DNA of 64,000 nt from Moringa oleifera (GCA_021397835.1 JAJFZO010000882.1:3228501-3292500), one strand, 5' to 3'; counted from the stretch's first letter, positions 12,568 to 23,431 are shown. A program made the numbers and translations. The notes: generated from the sequence alone by a model not told the origin.

Positions 12568-12716
12568 AAGCTCAGCTTCCTGTAAAACAAACAGGGTAAC
12601 TTCATCAAGCCTCATGAGCTGAGCTTCCTGTAAAACAAACAGGGTAACTTCATCAAGCCTCATGAGCTGAGCTTCCTGTAAAACAAACAGGGTACCTTCA
12701 TCAAGACTGATGAACT
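12568..12716. repeat. Three-copy 48-bp tandem repeat between convergent genes
   Basis: The unit begins at GAGCTTCCTGTAAAACAAAC and has a period of 48 bp. Copies one and two match nearly perfectly; the third has a few changes (GGTACC for GGTAAC, and AAGACTGATGAACTGA at its end). Because 48 is a multiple of three the opposite strand stays open with a 16-residue repeat, but there is no start context, codon pattern or homology to suggest a gene. A looser repeat of CAGTTCAGAyAGAAGAG follows at 12735-12780. Confidence 0.85.
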
Positions 12717-12879
12717 GATACAATATTCTCGACAGTTCAGACAGAAGAGAAAGGTAGGCCTCAACAGTTCAGATAGAAGAGGGCAATTGCCTCATCAACA
12801 GTTGATTTTACATAGCTTGTGACTTAATTGCGAAATCCATATAGTTAATCTTCTGACAATAATTGATCTTAATTCAGGC

Positions 12880-15003
12880 CTAAGTAACAGGGAAAACACG
12901 AATCTCATCAATGACAGGGCCACAGAGAGATCCAAAGTCATCAACTCTGGTGTGGTAGAATGAGCTGAAGAAAGTTAATCGTGTTCTGGGTGAGACTGCT
13001 TTGAACTTGAAACTCGCCATCTTGAATCCACCCTTTCCTACGGATGTGAATGGAACTTTCAGAGTATCCTTAGCAGCGAATGCTTCGACCATCATAGATC
13101 CATGGCAGCCATTCCTCGCATCACCAACAGCAAAGGTGAGGTTGTAGAATTTGTTAGGAACTGTTCTGATAACTTGGGCAATGGCACTTTCTCTCCCTGC
13201 AACAAGCTCTACAGCAGCACGTCCAAAGGGAACATTGAAGTTCTTCGAATCTATGAACTTCACAGCTTTAAGTGACTCAATAATCCAGCCAGGCAAGGGA
13301 GATGTCAGATCTTCCTGTCGAGGTGGAAGGAGGATGCCATTGGTAGAGTTTTCCAAAGGATGAGGACCCTCCTCAAAGCCATGATTCTTCACTAAGTTAT
13401 CTGCAGAAAACCAACAATAAATCTCCGCCAACCTTTCGAACAGAGTGCTTTTGGGAACAGAACAGATCAAGTAACGGATTGCTCTTCCAAAAATCACGGA
13501 GAACAGTGGAAGCATGACTATAAACTACACAAAATCATACATTCACACAACATAAAGAAGACAAAATCATAAATTCAGACAACATGCAGCAGACATTACA
13601 GGTCAACACCTGAGCAAAATCACAGAAAGTCTTAAATCCAAAGCATGAAGTACACAGAATGATAATACATCAGCAATGCAATTGCTCAGCATAATAACAA
13701 TAACAACAAAAGGTAAATCCAGAGATCAATGAATGTAATACATCACGAATCATGGGCACAACTAGATCAGTGATTACTAAGGAACCCATAAAAGATATAA
13801 TCTAAAGTACTCTCTTGCTCAAATTATTGTATCACTAGCAAGTAATTGATTATCATTACCTCGAGTGGGCATGGGAGGAAATAGCTTCTTGATAGCAACT
13901 GCATCCAAAAGAGGACCGCAAGCAGGATTCTCTTGAACCCCAGGATTGTGGAAAATCACTTTGGCAGAATTAGATTTGGGTATAAATCCCCAAGCATAGA
14001 CATCACCACCATTGCTACTATACAATGTCTGCAGGGGTAGGTCTCCTGATTGAGGAGGCACTGAGACTCTCAACACCTCATCCTGTGCACAAGTTCTTGA
14101 TGCACTAAACGTCAGAGCATATAATGTGCCTGGTTCAACTGGGATGGTCTGTGAGATGGAGGCTTCGTTGCCGAGCCTCACGGCGTGGACGCCGTGAGCC
14201 ACAGGGAAGTACATGCCTCCTGATTGCGGCCCACCGGAGATGTATTCGACCAGTCCATTGATTTCCCATTTGGGTAAGGCACTTTTTCCCATGAGTACTG
14301 TTTTCTTGAGGTCAGTGGGTTTGGGTTTCTCCTCGAAGTTTCCATTTGCTAGGTACCCTGAAGGAGAAAGCAAAGCGACAGAAAATGAGAATGGGAGATT
14401 GATTGGATAGGAAGAACAGTGGATTTTAAACGGATCAAATCCAGATGTTGGAGTAAAGACAACACAGTAGTCAAGTATGCAAAAGATGCATAAAATGTTG
14501 CAAATATCCCATACATTGTGGCTAAATGAAAGCGAGAGAGCTTGAGCTAGCACTGAAGGATTGCTTCTTGAGAGGGAGCAATAGCCATGGGAGAAGGAAG
14601 AAAGAGAGAGAAAGATCAAACCAGAGACTCATTACAGCAAACCCAATAACAGAGAAACCCAGCTTTAGATGGAACTGCCATTTATTACAGTACACAACTA
14701 AGTGGCCTTGTCAGAATGCACAAAATGGAAGACAACACAAGCCCTAGGGGAAGAGATGAAAGTACCATGATCCCATCATGAGAAAGAGAGTCAGAGCAAA
14801 CCAGATCAGTTTTGTCACTAAAACCAGCAAGACACTAAGCAAAAAGAAAAAGGAAAGGGGAAACAAGAAGGAAACATAAGAAAGAAAGAAAGATTGTTGT
14901 ACACGAGTAAGTGAGGCTTACCTTCATAAGGAGGAGTAGACCCAAGAGCTGCCCCAGATAGCAGCAAGAAGAAGGCGACCAAAAGTGGCTTAGCCACCGC
15001 CAT
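12880..15003 (-). CDS. Secreted DUF642 cell-wall protein (BIIDXI/DGR-like), three exons
   Basis: DUF642 proteins are plant-specific extracellular proteins with two galactose-binding-like domains; characterised members associate with cell-wall polysaccharides and modulate pectin methylesterase activity. Exons on the minus strand are 15003-14922 (27 codons plus 1 nt), 14357-13860 and 13400-12880 (TAG), in phase, giving 366 residues, the usual length. Residues 1-22 (MAVAKPLLVAFFLLLSGAAL) form a signal peptide. Domain 1 runs from GYLANGNFEE through YISGGPQSGG and RTCAQDE to NPACGPLLDAVAI. Domain 2 runs from NLVKNHGFEEGP through AVELVAGRESAIAQV to SLCGPVIDEIRV. Possible N-glycosylation sites are NST and NLT in domain 2. 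Apparent reading through intron 1 in the same strand is not coding. The exact subfamily member is not assigned. Confidence 0.94.
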
Positions 15004-15066
15004 TTCCAGATAGAAAAAAGAAGAAAGTGAGGTACAAGATGAGCTTGTTACGCGCAAATGCTTTGG

Positions 15067-15073
15067 TTTTATA
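15067..15073 (-). promoter_or_regulatory. TATA box of the DUF642 gene
   Basis: On the minus strand the sequence reads CTATAAAACC, about 65 nt upstream of the start codon. Transcription would start near 15040 and leave a leader of about 35 nt. The same TATA context recurs in a relic copy at about 23110. Confidence 0.6.
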
Positions 15074-15324
15074 GTTAAAAAAGAGCAAACCCTGGAAAGT
15101 GAGCACCAGTGAGAGAGAGAGAAACTGAGAACGAGAAAGGTTAATCTTAGCTAGCAGGATGACAATACCACATTGATGGATGCTTCCTTGTCCCTTTCCT
15201 TTTCTTGCTTAAAGTCTTTTGTCTCACTCATTTCAAAGCGAAGTTTTCTCCACGATTCATGGCAGTGGCAGGGGCAGCAATTATCAGATCAATCCATTTC
15301 AAAGATTCAAAAGCCACACCGCCA

Positions 15325-17830
15325 CTCTAACTCTCTGTGAGAAAGTGAGATCTAACAGGTTTTTTTCAGCTCCTGTTATCTTTGAATAAAGACTTTATCA
15401 TGCTCATCTAAATTTTTTAGAATTTTTGTTACATGAAAATAAAAACATATTTTTATAATTTAATTATATTAATATAAAATAAATAATTTTTTAAAATTAT
15501 TATGCAACAAAATAATTTAAAAATTTAACGTAATTCATATAAAAAATCAATAAATTAACTTCATTTTTAAAAATTATTAGTAGGTAATTAAAGTGACTCA
15601 TTCATATGCAGATTACCATGGGAAGGGGGGCATGTGCAATTAAGTGGGTCCTATGCAGCAGCAGATACTGTGTCACATATTAATTAATATAAAATGGTGC
15701 CAAACCCCAGTTTGGCCTTTTATTTTTTATCATTAAATTATCAAAAATTTTAAAAGAAAATAAATAAATAAATAATTTATCAATCAGTATGAATTGTAAC
15801 AAAGGATAGAGATAAAGTATAGGTTAATGGGGTCAAGCCCATGTCACATTGGCCCAACTTCTTCTTGGCTGGTAACTCTAAAATGTAAGAATCCATTTTT
15901 TTATTTTAAAAAAATTGATTTATACCTTTAGTTATGAAAACTGAAATTTAAATTATTTAAAATTTACTTTAACCTAACTTGTTGATAGCTATTTAAAATG
16001 TTAATATAAATTAAATAATTGTTTAAAATTTATTATTTATTTTGAAAAAAAACTTCTTGACTACTTTAATTAATTAAATGATGACAAATAATTAAATTAT
16101 AAAAATGATATTGACATATTCTTAAAAACAGCTCATTTTTGTATTTTAAAAAGATTTATTAGATCATAGTTAAGCATCAAATATTATCTGAAAAAAAAAC
16201 TTGTTCTTATAACATATGTTTTTTTTTAAATTCATTAAAATCAATAACTTATTATTTGTAATTTTAAGTATATATATTTTTAAATCAATTGATATAAAAC
16301 TCTGATATTTTTGCATAAAAAGGATTATTTTAATTTATTTTTTAAGGAAAATGATGTAAAAATATTTAATTATTTTGATATTAAATCTACTAAACTAAAT
16401 ATGAAACTGAATAAAAAAATTAAAATAATATTAAATAAGTTAGATTCAATACCAAACTGAAGCAAAAGCTTGAATAATCATTGTCTAGTTCTAAAAAAAT
16501 GCAAACGAAATCAAACGATTAAAAGCTTGGAAGCAAGAATCAGGAGGTGCACCGGAACATCCCAGCTAGGTTGGCACATTCTTAGCACCTATTCATCATT
16601 TTCTTGATTCCAATAAAATATTATTAAATTAAAATAAGTTTATCTTACAAAAATTAACAAATACGATAATTAAAAATTTATGATATGTTCCTTGCAAATA
16701 ATTTAAACAATCACGAATAAGTACCAAAGACTGCCAATGAAAATAAAGTAAATAAGAATATATAATAAACTATATATCGTGATAAAATAATGACATTGAG
16801 GAGCTTTTTGCATCATTCCATTATAATCACAATTCTTCTCAGCTTCCACATTACATGCCTAGAAACAAGAATCAATGAAATAAAATTAATTACTCTTCAA
16901 ACTCTCTCTTATAAAAAAATTCAAAAAATTACATGAATTTTGCGAAGAATAATCCATGATATATAGTTATCAACATGCTAGATATCTGATCAACTTATTA
17001 CCTGAGATAAAATGATAAACACCTAAAAAATAATAGAAAATTTAAATGATGAGTACTGATATTTGTTTTTTAAAAGGGTTAAAAGAAAAAAATAAAAAAA
17101 TATGTGAGTGTACCTAAATGCATAGAGAAGATTGTAATAACTACAATATGATAAAAAAAAAAAAAGAATAGGTAAATATTTACTGAAGTTCCTAATATTA
17201 TGAAATTGTAATAGAGCCTAGATCACGGAGTAATTTCCTAAAGCCACAAAGCCAGATCTGGAAAATTATGGAAGAAGGATGATGACGAGTATGACCATAC
17301 ATGCATGAGTTGCTAATAAAACGTTACCAGGCTTAATTTGGTGATTATCAATATGGAATCTTGAAGCAATTACCATGATGAGTATGATCCCACACCCATG
17401 ACGCCATGTTGCATTTTAGAGTGAAGCATTGCAGTGTTTAATTACATGACCAAATTAATAATACAAAATAGCATTTTCATATTTCATTAGTTAATTATCC
17501 AAATTGGATGAATTTATTGACCAAATAATTTAATTCTAAAAGTAAAACTTAAAAGGAACAGAGAAACAGATGAATTCATTGACCACATAATTTAATTCTA
17601 AAAGCAGAGGAATGGAAAAAGCAAAATAGAAAAAATTAATGAGACAATTACCTGCACTCAACTTGTAGATATTAATGGAACAAATGTAGTGCTGAGAAGG
17701 TGCAGCAGTTATCGGATCTTTGTTTCTGCCAGTCACGAAGAACAGCAAGAAAGAAGGATGCATGGGTGAGAGTGTTTAAATTAATAATCAAATTAATTGA
17801 ACGCTAAGGAGTTGAATGCACCTACTAACC
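15325..17830. repeat. CNL 3'-flank block, copy 1 (recurs at 28.7-31.1, 32.1-33.8 and 56.8-59.2 kb)
   Basis: The left end shares CTCTCTGTGAGAAAGTGAGA and TTTTTTCAGCT with 56840-56885, inside what is here the DUF642 upstream region. Shared landmarks further on include GGGCATGTGCAATTAAGTGG at 15627 and the match CAGGAGGTGCACCGGAACAT at 16540. CATTACATGCCTAGAAACAA near 16850 is shared as well. The block ends at the CNL 3'UTR exons. It has no open coding region apart from the UTR exons. Confidence 0.8.
17652..17829 (-). other. Predicted 3'UTR intron and exon of CNL-A
   Basis: Just after the CNL-A stop codon the minus strand shows a donor, AAAG|GTTAGTAGG, at 17830/17829. An acceptor CTGGCAG at 17726 gives a 104-nt intron and a 74-nt exon (17725-17652) ending in GTGCAG|GTAATTG, a second donor. 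A plausible further acceptor, TTTCTAG|GCATG, lies near 16860. The same sites recur behind the other CNL genes, which supports real splicing, but no transcript evidence is available. Confidence 0.5.
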
Positions 17831-17837
17831 TTTAACG

Positions 17838-20800
17838 CTACCATACTTGAATAAATCTTCCGTCAATTTTGATTAATGGGATGTGAGCAATCTTGGGCCA
17901 ATCAGTGCCACTGTATTTTTGACATGTTTTAGACAAGTGAGGACATTCCCAAATTGTAAGCTCCTTCAATGAGACAACATGTTGAAGGGACTCCGGTAAA
18001 GACTCCAGCTTCGGAAGTCCTACTATCATCAGCCTTGAAAGAATTTCAAGGCCTTGAAATTGCTCTTGCGAAAGATCTAGCTCTTCGCATCCCAAAATTG
18101 TCAAATCCTCAAGGGCAGTGAGACGTTGAATCGCTCCAGGGTGAAGAAGTGATTTCAAATTGGGACATTCCCGAATTGTAAGCTCCTTCAATGAGACAAC
18201 ATGTTGAAGGGACTCCGGTAAAGACTCCAGCTTCGGAAGTCCTAGAATACGCAGCCTTGAAAGACTTTGAAGGCCTTGAAATTGCAAGTCATCTAAATCT
18301 GAGAGATCTAACTCTTGGCACTCCTTTATCTCTAACATCTCAAGAGCAGTGAGATGTTGAAATGCTCCAGAGAGAGATTTCAGCCTTCCACATTTTCCAA
18401 TAGTAAGAGAACGGAGACAAGTTAAGCCTCTGAAGCCTTCCTCTGGTAAACTAATTAACTTTGAGCACTGCACAATCAATAAAGACTCGAGAGAAATGAG
18501 GTTTCTCAGGCCTTCTACTGGCAGACATTCTAGATCCTCAATCACAACTAATTTAAGAGACTTCAATTTAGAGAGAGGAAAAGACAGTGAAGAAGATGTT
18601 GAAGAGCTCATCTTCATCCTCATTGTCTCTTGCACTGGCTTCCAGCTGTTTCTACGCCACTCCAATTCTCCTTCCACAGACGGAAAGGATGGCATGGTAC
18701 TTAGCTCAGGGCAGCGTTGGACTACTAAATTGGAAAGACGAGGAAAACAACGCAGCTCTCTCTCTCTCTCATTGTGGTCGTCCCTCCTTCTCCCCCATCC
18801 CTTGAGATTTGGGCAATTCATAAGCTTGAGTGTCTCCAAGGATGGGAAGACAGAGTCCCAATAAACATCGTTCTCCTCTATGTACTCCAAATTAATTGCA
18901 TCTGTGATCTTCAAGGACTGCAAACAAGTCAACCCATCTAACGGTGGCAGATACTTGTAATTTGTGCAGTCAGATAATTCAAGATGGATAAGATTCGTGA
19001 GTGAAGAAAGCCAACTTGGAAATCTCGCACCTTTGCAGTACTTCACAGACAACTTTTTCAGATTAGGATGGGGCTCCAGAAATTCCGTTGACATGTCCTC
19101 ATCAGAAATGGCAGATGCTTCATCTCTATTACCATTCCACTCTAACGTCAGCGAATGAAGATGCTTCTTGGCTTTCAAGTCGGCTGCCCTGCATTCCCCT
19201 GCGCCATCCTTCAAGTACCCAAGATTCTCGATCGTTAGATCCCCTCTCAGGTTGTTGAGCCCATTCAGTTCACTGAGACCAGCGCTAGGCTCCCCATTTG
19301 GATCTTCTCTGTTGTCCACTATAAATCTGTCTAATCTCTGTAGGGAACTCAACTGCCCTATTCCTCGTGGCATATAACTCAAATCCTCACTTCCCAAAAT
19401 CTCGAGACATGTAAGACTTGCCAATTTTCTTATTTTTGGAGGAAGTCTCTGGAGATTGGAACAATTCAAGAGTCTGAGCACTCGCAGATTTTGCAGCTTT
19501 GTAATAGAATTAGGAAGAGTCTTTAACTGGGTGTCTCCATAAAAGGTGAGATACCTCAAGTGTTTCAACTTACCAATTGAGTTGGGAACAGTCACGAAGT
19601 TCAAATCATGAAACTCCAATGTACGCAACTTTCTTGAATTTAAGATTATTGAATTGAGCTGTGCCTCACTAGGCCTGCCATAAAAAGAAAGCCTCAATAA
19701 TGTTCGAATCTTATTTTGCTCGAGTAAAGCGGATGGAATTTGCCATGAGGCCCGATCTATATCATCAAAATCAAATGACACATGACGAGTTTTCTCATCA
19801 ATAGGGGATTTATCATTTGAGTTCCCCACGAGGATGCTTTCCTTGCCCCCAACTGATATTGCAAGATCATGCATTAAGTCATGCATCTTACACCATCTTA
19901 TAATACCCCCTTTATCTTCTTCCGCATCTTGAAAGAACGACCTACAAAGCAATTCTTTAAAATACTCCATCCCTATATCTCCAAGACATTGTCTTTGATT
20001 AGATGATTCGATAAGACCTTGTGCCATCCAAAGATAGATCAATTCCAATACATCGATTCTGTGATCTTTGGGAAAAAGCTTGCAATAAGCAAAACAGTTT
20101 TTCAAGTGTGAAGGAAGGTTGTCATAACTCAACCTAAGCGTCGGTAAAATATCATCCTCTTTCTGAGTTATTCCTGAAAATTCTTCATTTTCAAACAAAG
20201 ACCACTCTCTTTCTGGATCTTTAAAATAAAGTAGACTTCCAATTGTTTTAATGGCAAGAGGAACACCAGCACACTTCCGTACAATCTTCTTTCCAATTTC
20301 AACAACACCTTCATTCTTTGGCTCCTCCCCTCGTTTAACTGCAACTCTCATGAATAAGCCCCAAGCCTCATTTTCCGACAAACCTTTTAAAACATAAGGG
20401 GATGATACTCCCACTGCTAGTGCTACTGTTGTACTACGTGTGGTTAACATTATCCTACTTCCCTTCCTGCCACCCCTCAGGAGACGTTCCAACTCAAGCC
20501 ATTTATTTCTATCCTCATTCCACACATCATCTAAAACAAGTAAATACATCTTGTCATTAATTTTTTCCCGAAGCATGTTTTGCAATTGATCCATCTCAAG
20601 GTTTTCGAGACCACTACTTGTTCCAGATGATATTATCCTTCTTACAATTGACTTGACATCAAAAGGATCCGAAACACAAACCCACATTCTAAGCCCAAAA
20701 TGATTTATGACTCTATCATCATTGTAAACAAGTTGAGCAAGTGTGGTTTTTCCTAATCCTCCAATGCCCACAATTGGAACCACCAAATTATTTTCTTCAG

Positions 20801-21341
20801 AATTGAGAAGAATATTTACTATTTTCTCTTTATCCTCTTCTCTTCCAATAACATCCTTTCCACAGACATAAGAGTGAGTCTCCCTGCTCCCTCTCCTATA
20901 AGATTTCTCTTCTAGTCTTGTTTCCAAATGAAACTGTCTTTCAGCTGCAATCTCACCTAGCCTCTCCCTGATTGCCTTGACTTTACGACCCATTTTACGA
21001 CCATAGTAAAGCTTGTTTGAACTTGAGAAGAAAATACGTACCTCCTTTGAGATCTTATTTCCAGCCATCAGTTGTCGGTGTAGAGCTTCCGTGGAGAAAT
21101 CATCCAGCAAGTCATCTGCATCGTAGACTGCGTCTTTCAGCTTTCCAAGCCAATCTCTGACTTGATTGTCCTGTGATCGCTTCTCAGCATCAAGAAGCAC
21201 CGCATGAACCGTAGAAAGAGTGCTCCTCAGTTTGGCGAGCTCACCTTCCACGTTCCACCACAGTCCAATCTCTTGAACAACCCGAGAACCCAACTTCGTA
21301 ATTAGCTCTCCAACAATGTCAAAGACAATCGACTCTGCCAT
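17838..21341 (-). CDS. CNL-A: CC-NB-ARC-LRR disease-resistance protein, 1167 residues
   Basis: This is a probable intracellular immune receptor with one coding exon. The start is the ATG at 21341 (MAESIVFDIVGELITKLGSR); two upstream codons, GTG ATA, stay open but are not a start. The Rx-like coiled coil spans about 1-150, with DADDLLDDF at 74-82. NB-ARC motifs in order are P-loop GIGGLGKTT (192-200), RNBS-A WVCVSDPFDV, kinase-2 LVLDDVW (268-274), RNBS-B GSRIMLTTR, GLPL CAGVPLAI (357-364), RNBS-D CFAYCKLFP and MHD at 486-488 in KMHDLMHDLA. The tryptophan ending kinase-2 marks the non-TIR class. LRRs fill about 530-1150 and include two copies of the 222-bp repeat unit. All key residues are present. 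Its LRR resembles CNL-D, while its CC differs from those of B, C and D. Confidence 0.95.
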   Translation of the reverse strand: MAESIVFDIVGELITKLGSRVVQEIGLWWNVEGELAKLRSTLSTVHAVLLDAEKRSQDNQVRDWLGKLKDAVYDADDLLDDFSTEALHRQLMAGNKISKEVRIFFSSSNKLYYGRKMGRKVKAIRERLGEIAAERQFHLETRLEEKSYRRGSRETHSYVCGKDVIGREEDKEKIVNILLNSEENNLVVPIVGIGGLGKTTLAQLVYNDDRVINHFGLRMWVCVSDPFDVKSIVRRIISSGTSSGLENLEMDQLQNMLREKINDKMYLLVLDDVWNEDRNKWLELERLLRGGRKGSRIMLTTRSTTVALAVGVSSPYVLKGLSENEAWGLFMRVAVKRGEEPKNEGVVEIGKKIVRKCAGVPLAIKTIGSLLYFKDPEREWSLFENEEFSGITQKEDDILPTLRLSYDNLPSHLKNCFAYCKLFPKDHRIDVLELIYLWMAQGLIESSNQRQCLGDIGMEYFKELLCRSFFQDAEEDKGGIIRWCKMHDLMHDLAISVGGKESILVGNSNDKSPIDEKTRHVSFDFDDIDRASWQIPSALLEQNKIRTLLRLSFYGRPSEAQLNSIILNSRKLRTLEFHDLNFVTVPNSIGKLKHLRYLTFYGDTQLKTLPNSITKLQNLRVLRLLNCSNLQRLPPKIRKLASLTCLEILGSEDLSYMPRGIGQLSSLQRLDRFIVDNREDPNGEPSAGLSELNGLNNLRGDLTIENLGYLKDGAGECRAADLKAKKHLHSLTLEWNGNRDEASAISDEDMSTEFLEPHPNLKKLSVKYCKGARFPSWLSSLTNLIHLELSDCTNYKYLPPLDGLTCLQSLKITDAINLEYIEENDVYWDSVFPSLETLKLMNCPNLKGWGRRRDDHNERERELRCFPRLSNLVVQRCPELSTMPSFPSVEGELEWRRNSWKPVQETMRMKMSSSTSSSLSFPLSKLKSLKLVVIEDLECLPVEGLRNLISLESLLIVQCSKLISLPEEGFRGLTCLRSLTIGKCGRLKSLSGAFQHLTALEMLEIKECQELDLSDLDDLQFQGLQSLSRLRILGLPKLESLPESLQHVVSLKELTIRECPNLKSLLHPGAIQRLTALEDLTILGCEELDLSQEQFQGLEILSRLMIVGLPKLESLPESLQHVVSLKELTIWECPHLSKTCQKYSGTDWPKIAHIPLIKIDGRFIQVW
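17984..18427 (-). repeat. 222-bp LRR repeat array in CNL-A (two copies)
   Basis: The landmark GAAGGGACTCCGGTAAAG occurs at 17984 and 18206, exactly 222 bp apart. Each unit encodes 74 residues, LQHVVSLKELTI through PKLESLPES, about three leucine-rich repeats. The outer limits are approximate because the flanking LRRs are also related. Confidence 0.8.
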
Positions 21342-22466
21342 TATCACTGAACCGTGATTGAAGTGAAAGCAAAGTTAATCGAAGTGTTTAAGATTTGCGA
21401 AGGAAGCCTAGCTAAGGGTTGGTATCTAGCTTTATCGATTTCGAGTGGTCATGGTGTCCAGCTCGTCCATCTATTATTGATGCTTTGCCACGAAAGCTAC
21501 GAGTATGACAAGAAAGGCATCTACCTCTTCGCTTCGGATTCCCTATCAGTACTCATTACAACTTTTGTGTATCAGTAAATTCTATGTTTTAGAAAGACAA
21601 AGGCATTCCACGTTCACATTACCTTGCTCATTTTTGTCAAACTTGCCAGGGAAAAGAAACAAAAAGCAATTCCACATTCACATTACTTCAATTTGGAATT
21701 CCGTTTAGCTTCGTTGATTTTTTGTTCGTAGTTACTGTCTTCCCCTCTCAACTGTTGATAGGACAAATGCTAAGAACCAAATTTGTCTTTTGACTTTGTC
21801 AGCCTTCAACAATTTGTAGGTAGGTGTTGCTTCCTTTAATTCTTGTTTCCCTTGTGATTCATTAGTTTCCACAGTTGATTGGCTTGATCCAATGAGTACT
21901 CTTAGTTCTTGGCCCCTTTATTTCAATGTATTAGTAGTGATCTTTTTCATAAATTAGGTAAATCAATATTTTAAGTAAGATTAATTAAATAATGACATTA
22001 AAAAAATAACGAGATAAAGGAAGTTTGAAATCATTAGGATTTTCATATGTGATCATTTTTTATCTTTCTCTGTTAGCTCTTAGTAATATTTAGTAAGCAA
22101 GATTTTCAAAAGTGAATCGTTTGAATAATTAAAAATCATTATAGTTGTTTTTTGATTATGTAAATAGCTCTCTTTGAAATTTATGAATTTATCGTCAGAT
22201 TAAAGCATATGAAATCATGGTCTTGTTATTGCTGTTATGAACTAGTCAATAAGTTTTCTCTTTTTGCATCTTCTGTCAGAAACAACATTGAGTTGAATAA
22301 AACATGCGGTGACAATCTGCAGCTTGGAACCCATGTGAGTTCACTTCACTAAATTGTATATTAATGAAAAACTTGTAATTTTGTTTTTGTTATGGTTTTC
22401 GTTGTTTGTATGATCAAAAGTTTATTAAATTTGTATAGCTAGAATATACATAATTATGTTTGTCTG
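21342..22466. other. CNL-A 5' flank and spacer, related to 51.8-52.25 kb
   Basis: The A-type promoter differs from the shared B/C/D 5' flank. From about 21710 (TTTAGCTTCGTTGATTT, then TTGATAGGACAAATGCTAAG) it matches 51815-52250, upstream of the truncated A-like relic at 50.5 kb, with extra DNA in the latter. This ties CNL-A and that relic to one ancestral gene. No coding region is seen. Confidence 0.6.
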
Positions 22467-22469
22467 ATT

Positions 22470-22900
22470 ATTTGTTAATTAAAAAACGAACAAATTTGTC
22501 TAATCGATTTTGATATAACTAAAAAATACCTTATTGCTAGAATAAATGTAAGTAATTGAAATAAAAATTATAAACAACATAATGCTGAATTTGTTTATAA
22601 AAAGAAATAAATAATTATTTTTATAAAATATTAATTAAACTAACGATCCAATTTGTCAAGTTGATTTTGATATAATTAAAGAGTATGCTATCCCTAAAAT
22701 ACATACGACTAATTAAAATAAAATTATAAGCAACATAATGCTGAATTTGTAGAAAAAAAAAGTAAATAATTAATCACACATATGTTCTCTCTCACAGATT
22801 TTAATAAAGTTTAAAATCTGTGAGAGAGAACATATGTGTGATTAATTAGAACAAAACCTATAATGTAACGTAATGTTAACCTTGTCAACAATCTAACTTA
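22470..22900. repeat. Degenerate spacer repeat (TTGATTTTGATATAATTAAAG family)
   Basis: Units built on TTGATTTTGATATAATTAAAG, ATACATA..ACTAATTGAAATAAA and CATAATGCTGAATTTG occur here at about 22505 and 22660. They recur near 26935-27420 and in a longer run at 53185-54260, spaced about 154, 156 and 198 bp. They look like an old tandem array or remnants of a repeated element; no coding potential is seen. Confidence 0.6.
22767..22848. repeat. Perfect 38-bp inverted repeat with 6-nt loop
   Basis: The left arm 22767-22804 and right arm 22811-22848 are exact reverse complements, separated by TAAAGT. The right arm continues the normal order of the spacer repeat (TTTAATAAAGTTTAAA), as in the copy at 54180. 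The left arm replaces unrelated sequence there. This points to a local template-switch origin. Confidence 0.95.
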
Positions 22901-22989
22901 TATACATTTTAAGTAGTCTATTTTTTTTCCCATTTTCCATCCATTTTAACTTATATTATACGCAGCCATTGCTGACTAGTGGTCAACCT

Positions 22990-23115
22990 TCCAAATAACA
23001 GCAGCCTCGAGAGAGCAGCAAATAGAAGGCGTCCAAAACATCATTTCTAGAGAGACAAAGGAAGAAAGGAGGTATGAGATGAACTTCTTACGCAAAAAGC
23101 TTTGGTTTTATAGTG
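22990..23115 (-). pseudogene. Relic copy of the DUF642 promoter and start region
   Basis: Read against 14950-15075, this stretch keeps AGCAGCAAnwAGAAGGCG.CCAAAA (part of signal-peptide coding sequence), then GAAAG.GAGGTAyrAGATGA, CTTnTTACGC and GCTTTGGTTTTATAG with the TATA box. The start-codon region and the rest of the gene are lost. A shorter match lies at about 54400-54440. The similarity was seen by eye and is interrupted, so the extent is uncertain. Confidence 0.5.
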
Positions 23116-23150
<35 letters not shown>

Positions 23151-23176
23151 AAGGTGAAATCTTTTTTTTTTTTTTT
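23116..23176. repeat. (GA)n microsatellite followed by poly-T
   Basis: About 15 uninterrupted GA units lie at 23118-23147 and a T-run at 23161-23176. Such tracts are likely to vary in length between individuals. Confidence 0.9.
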
Positions 23177-23431
23177 CACAGAGTCAAATTAAGGGGTCAA
23201 CCTCCTCTGGGTCTGGGCTTGGAAGCTTCCATTAAATTACGTGAGAATGAGATTAGCATCTTCCAAATTAGCAGTCAAAGAAAGTAAACTATTATTTACT
23301 TTTTAACTACCAAATGCCATCTTATTCTACAAACCCAGCCCACCAATGTTCGACGATTCATCTGCTCAATTATAATTTTGAAATAAACTTGACAGTCTAT
23401 CCACAGGATTCCACAATACAACTGCCTCTGC

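Noticed and set aside
13819..14619. 266-codon frame running through DUF642 exon 2 and into both introns
   Set aside because: Splice sites at 14357 and 13860 give exact phase and the family sequence. The extra codons are intron reading.
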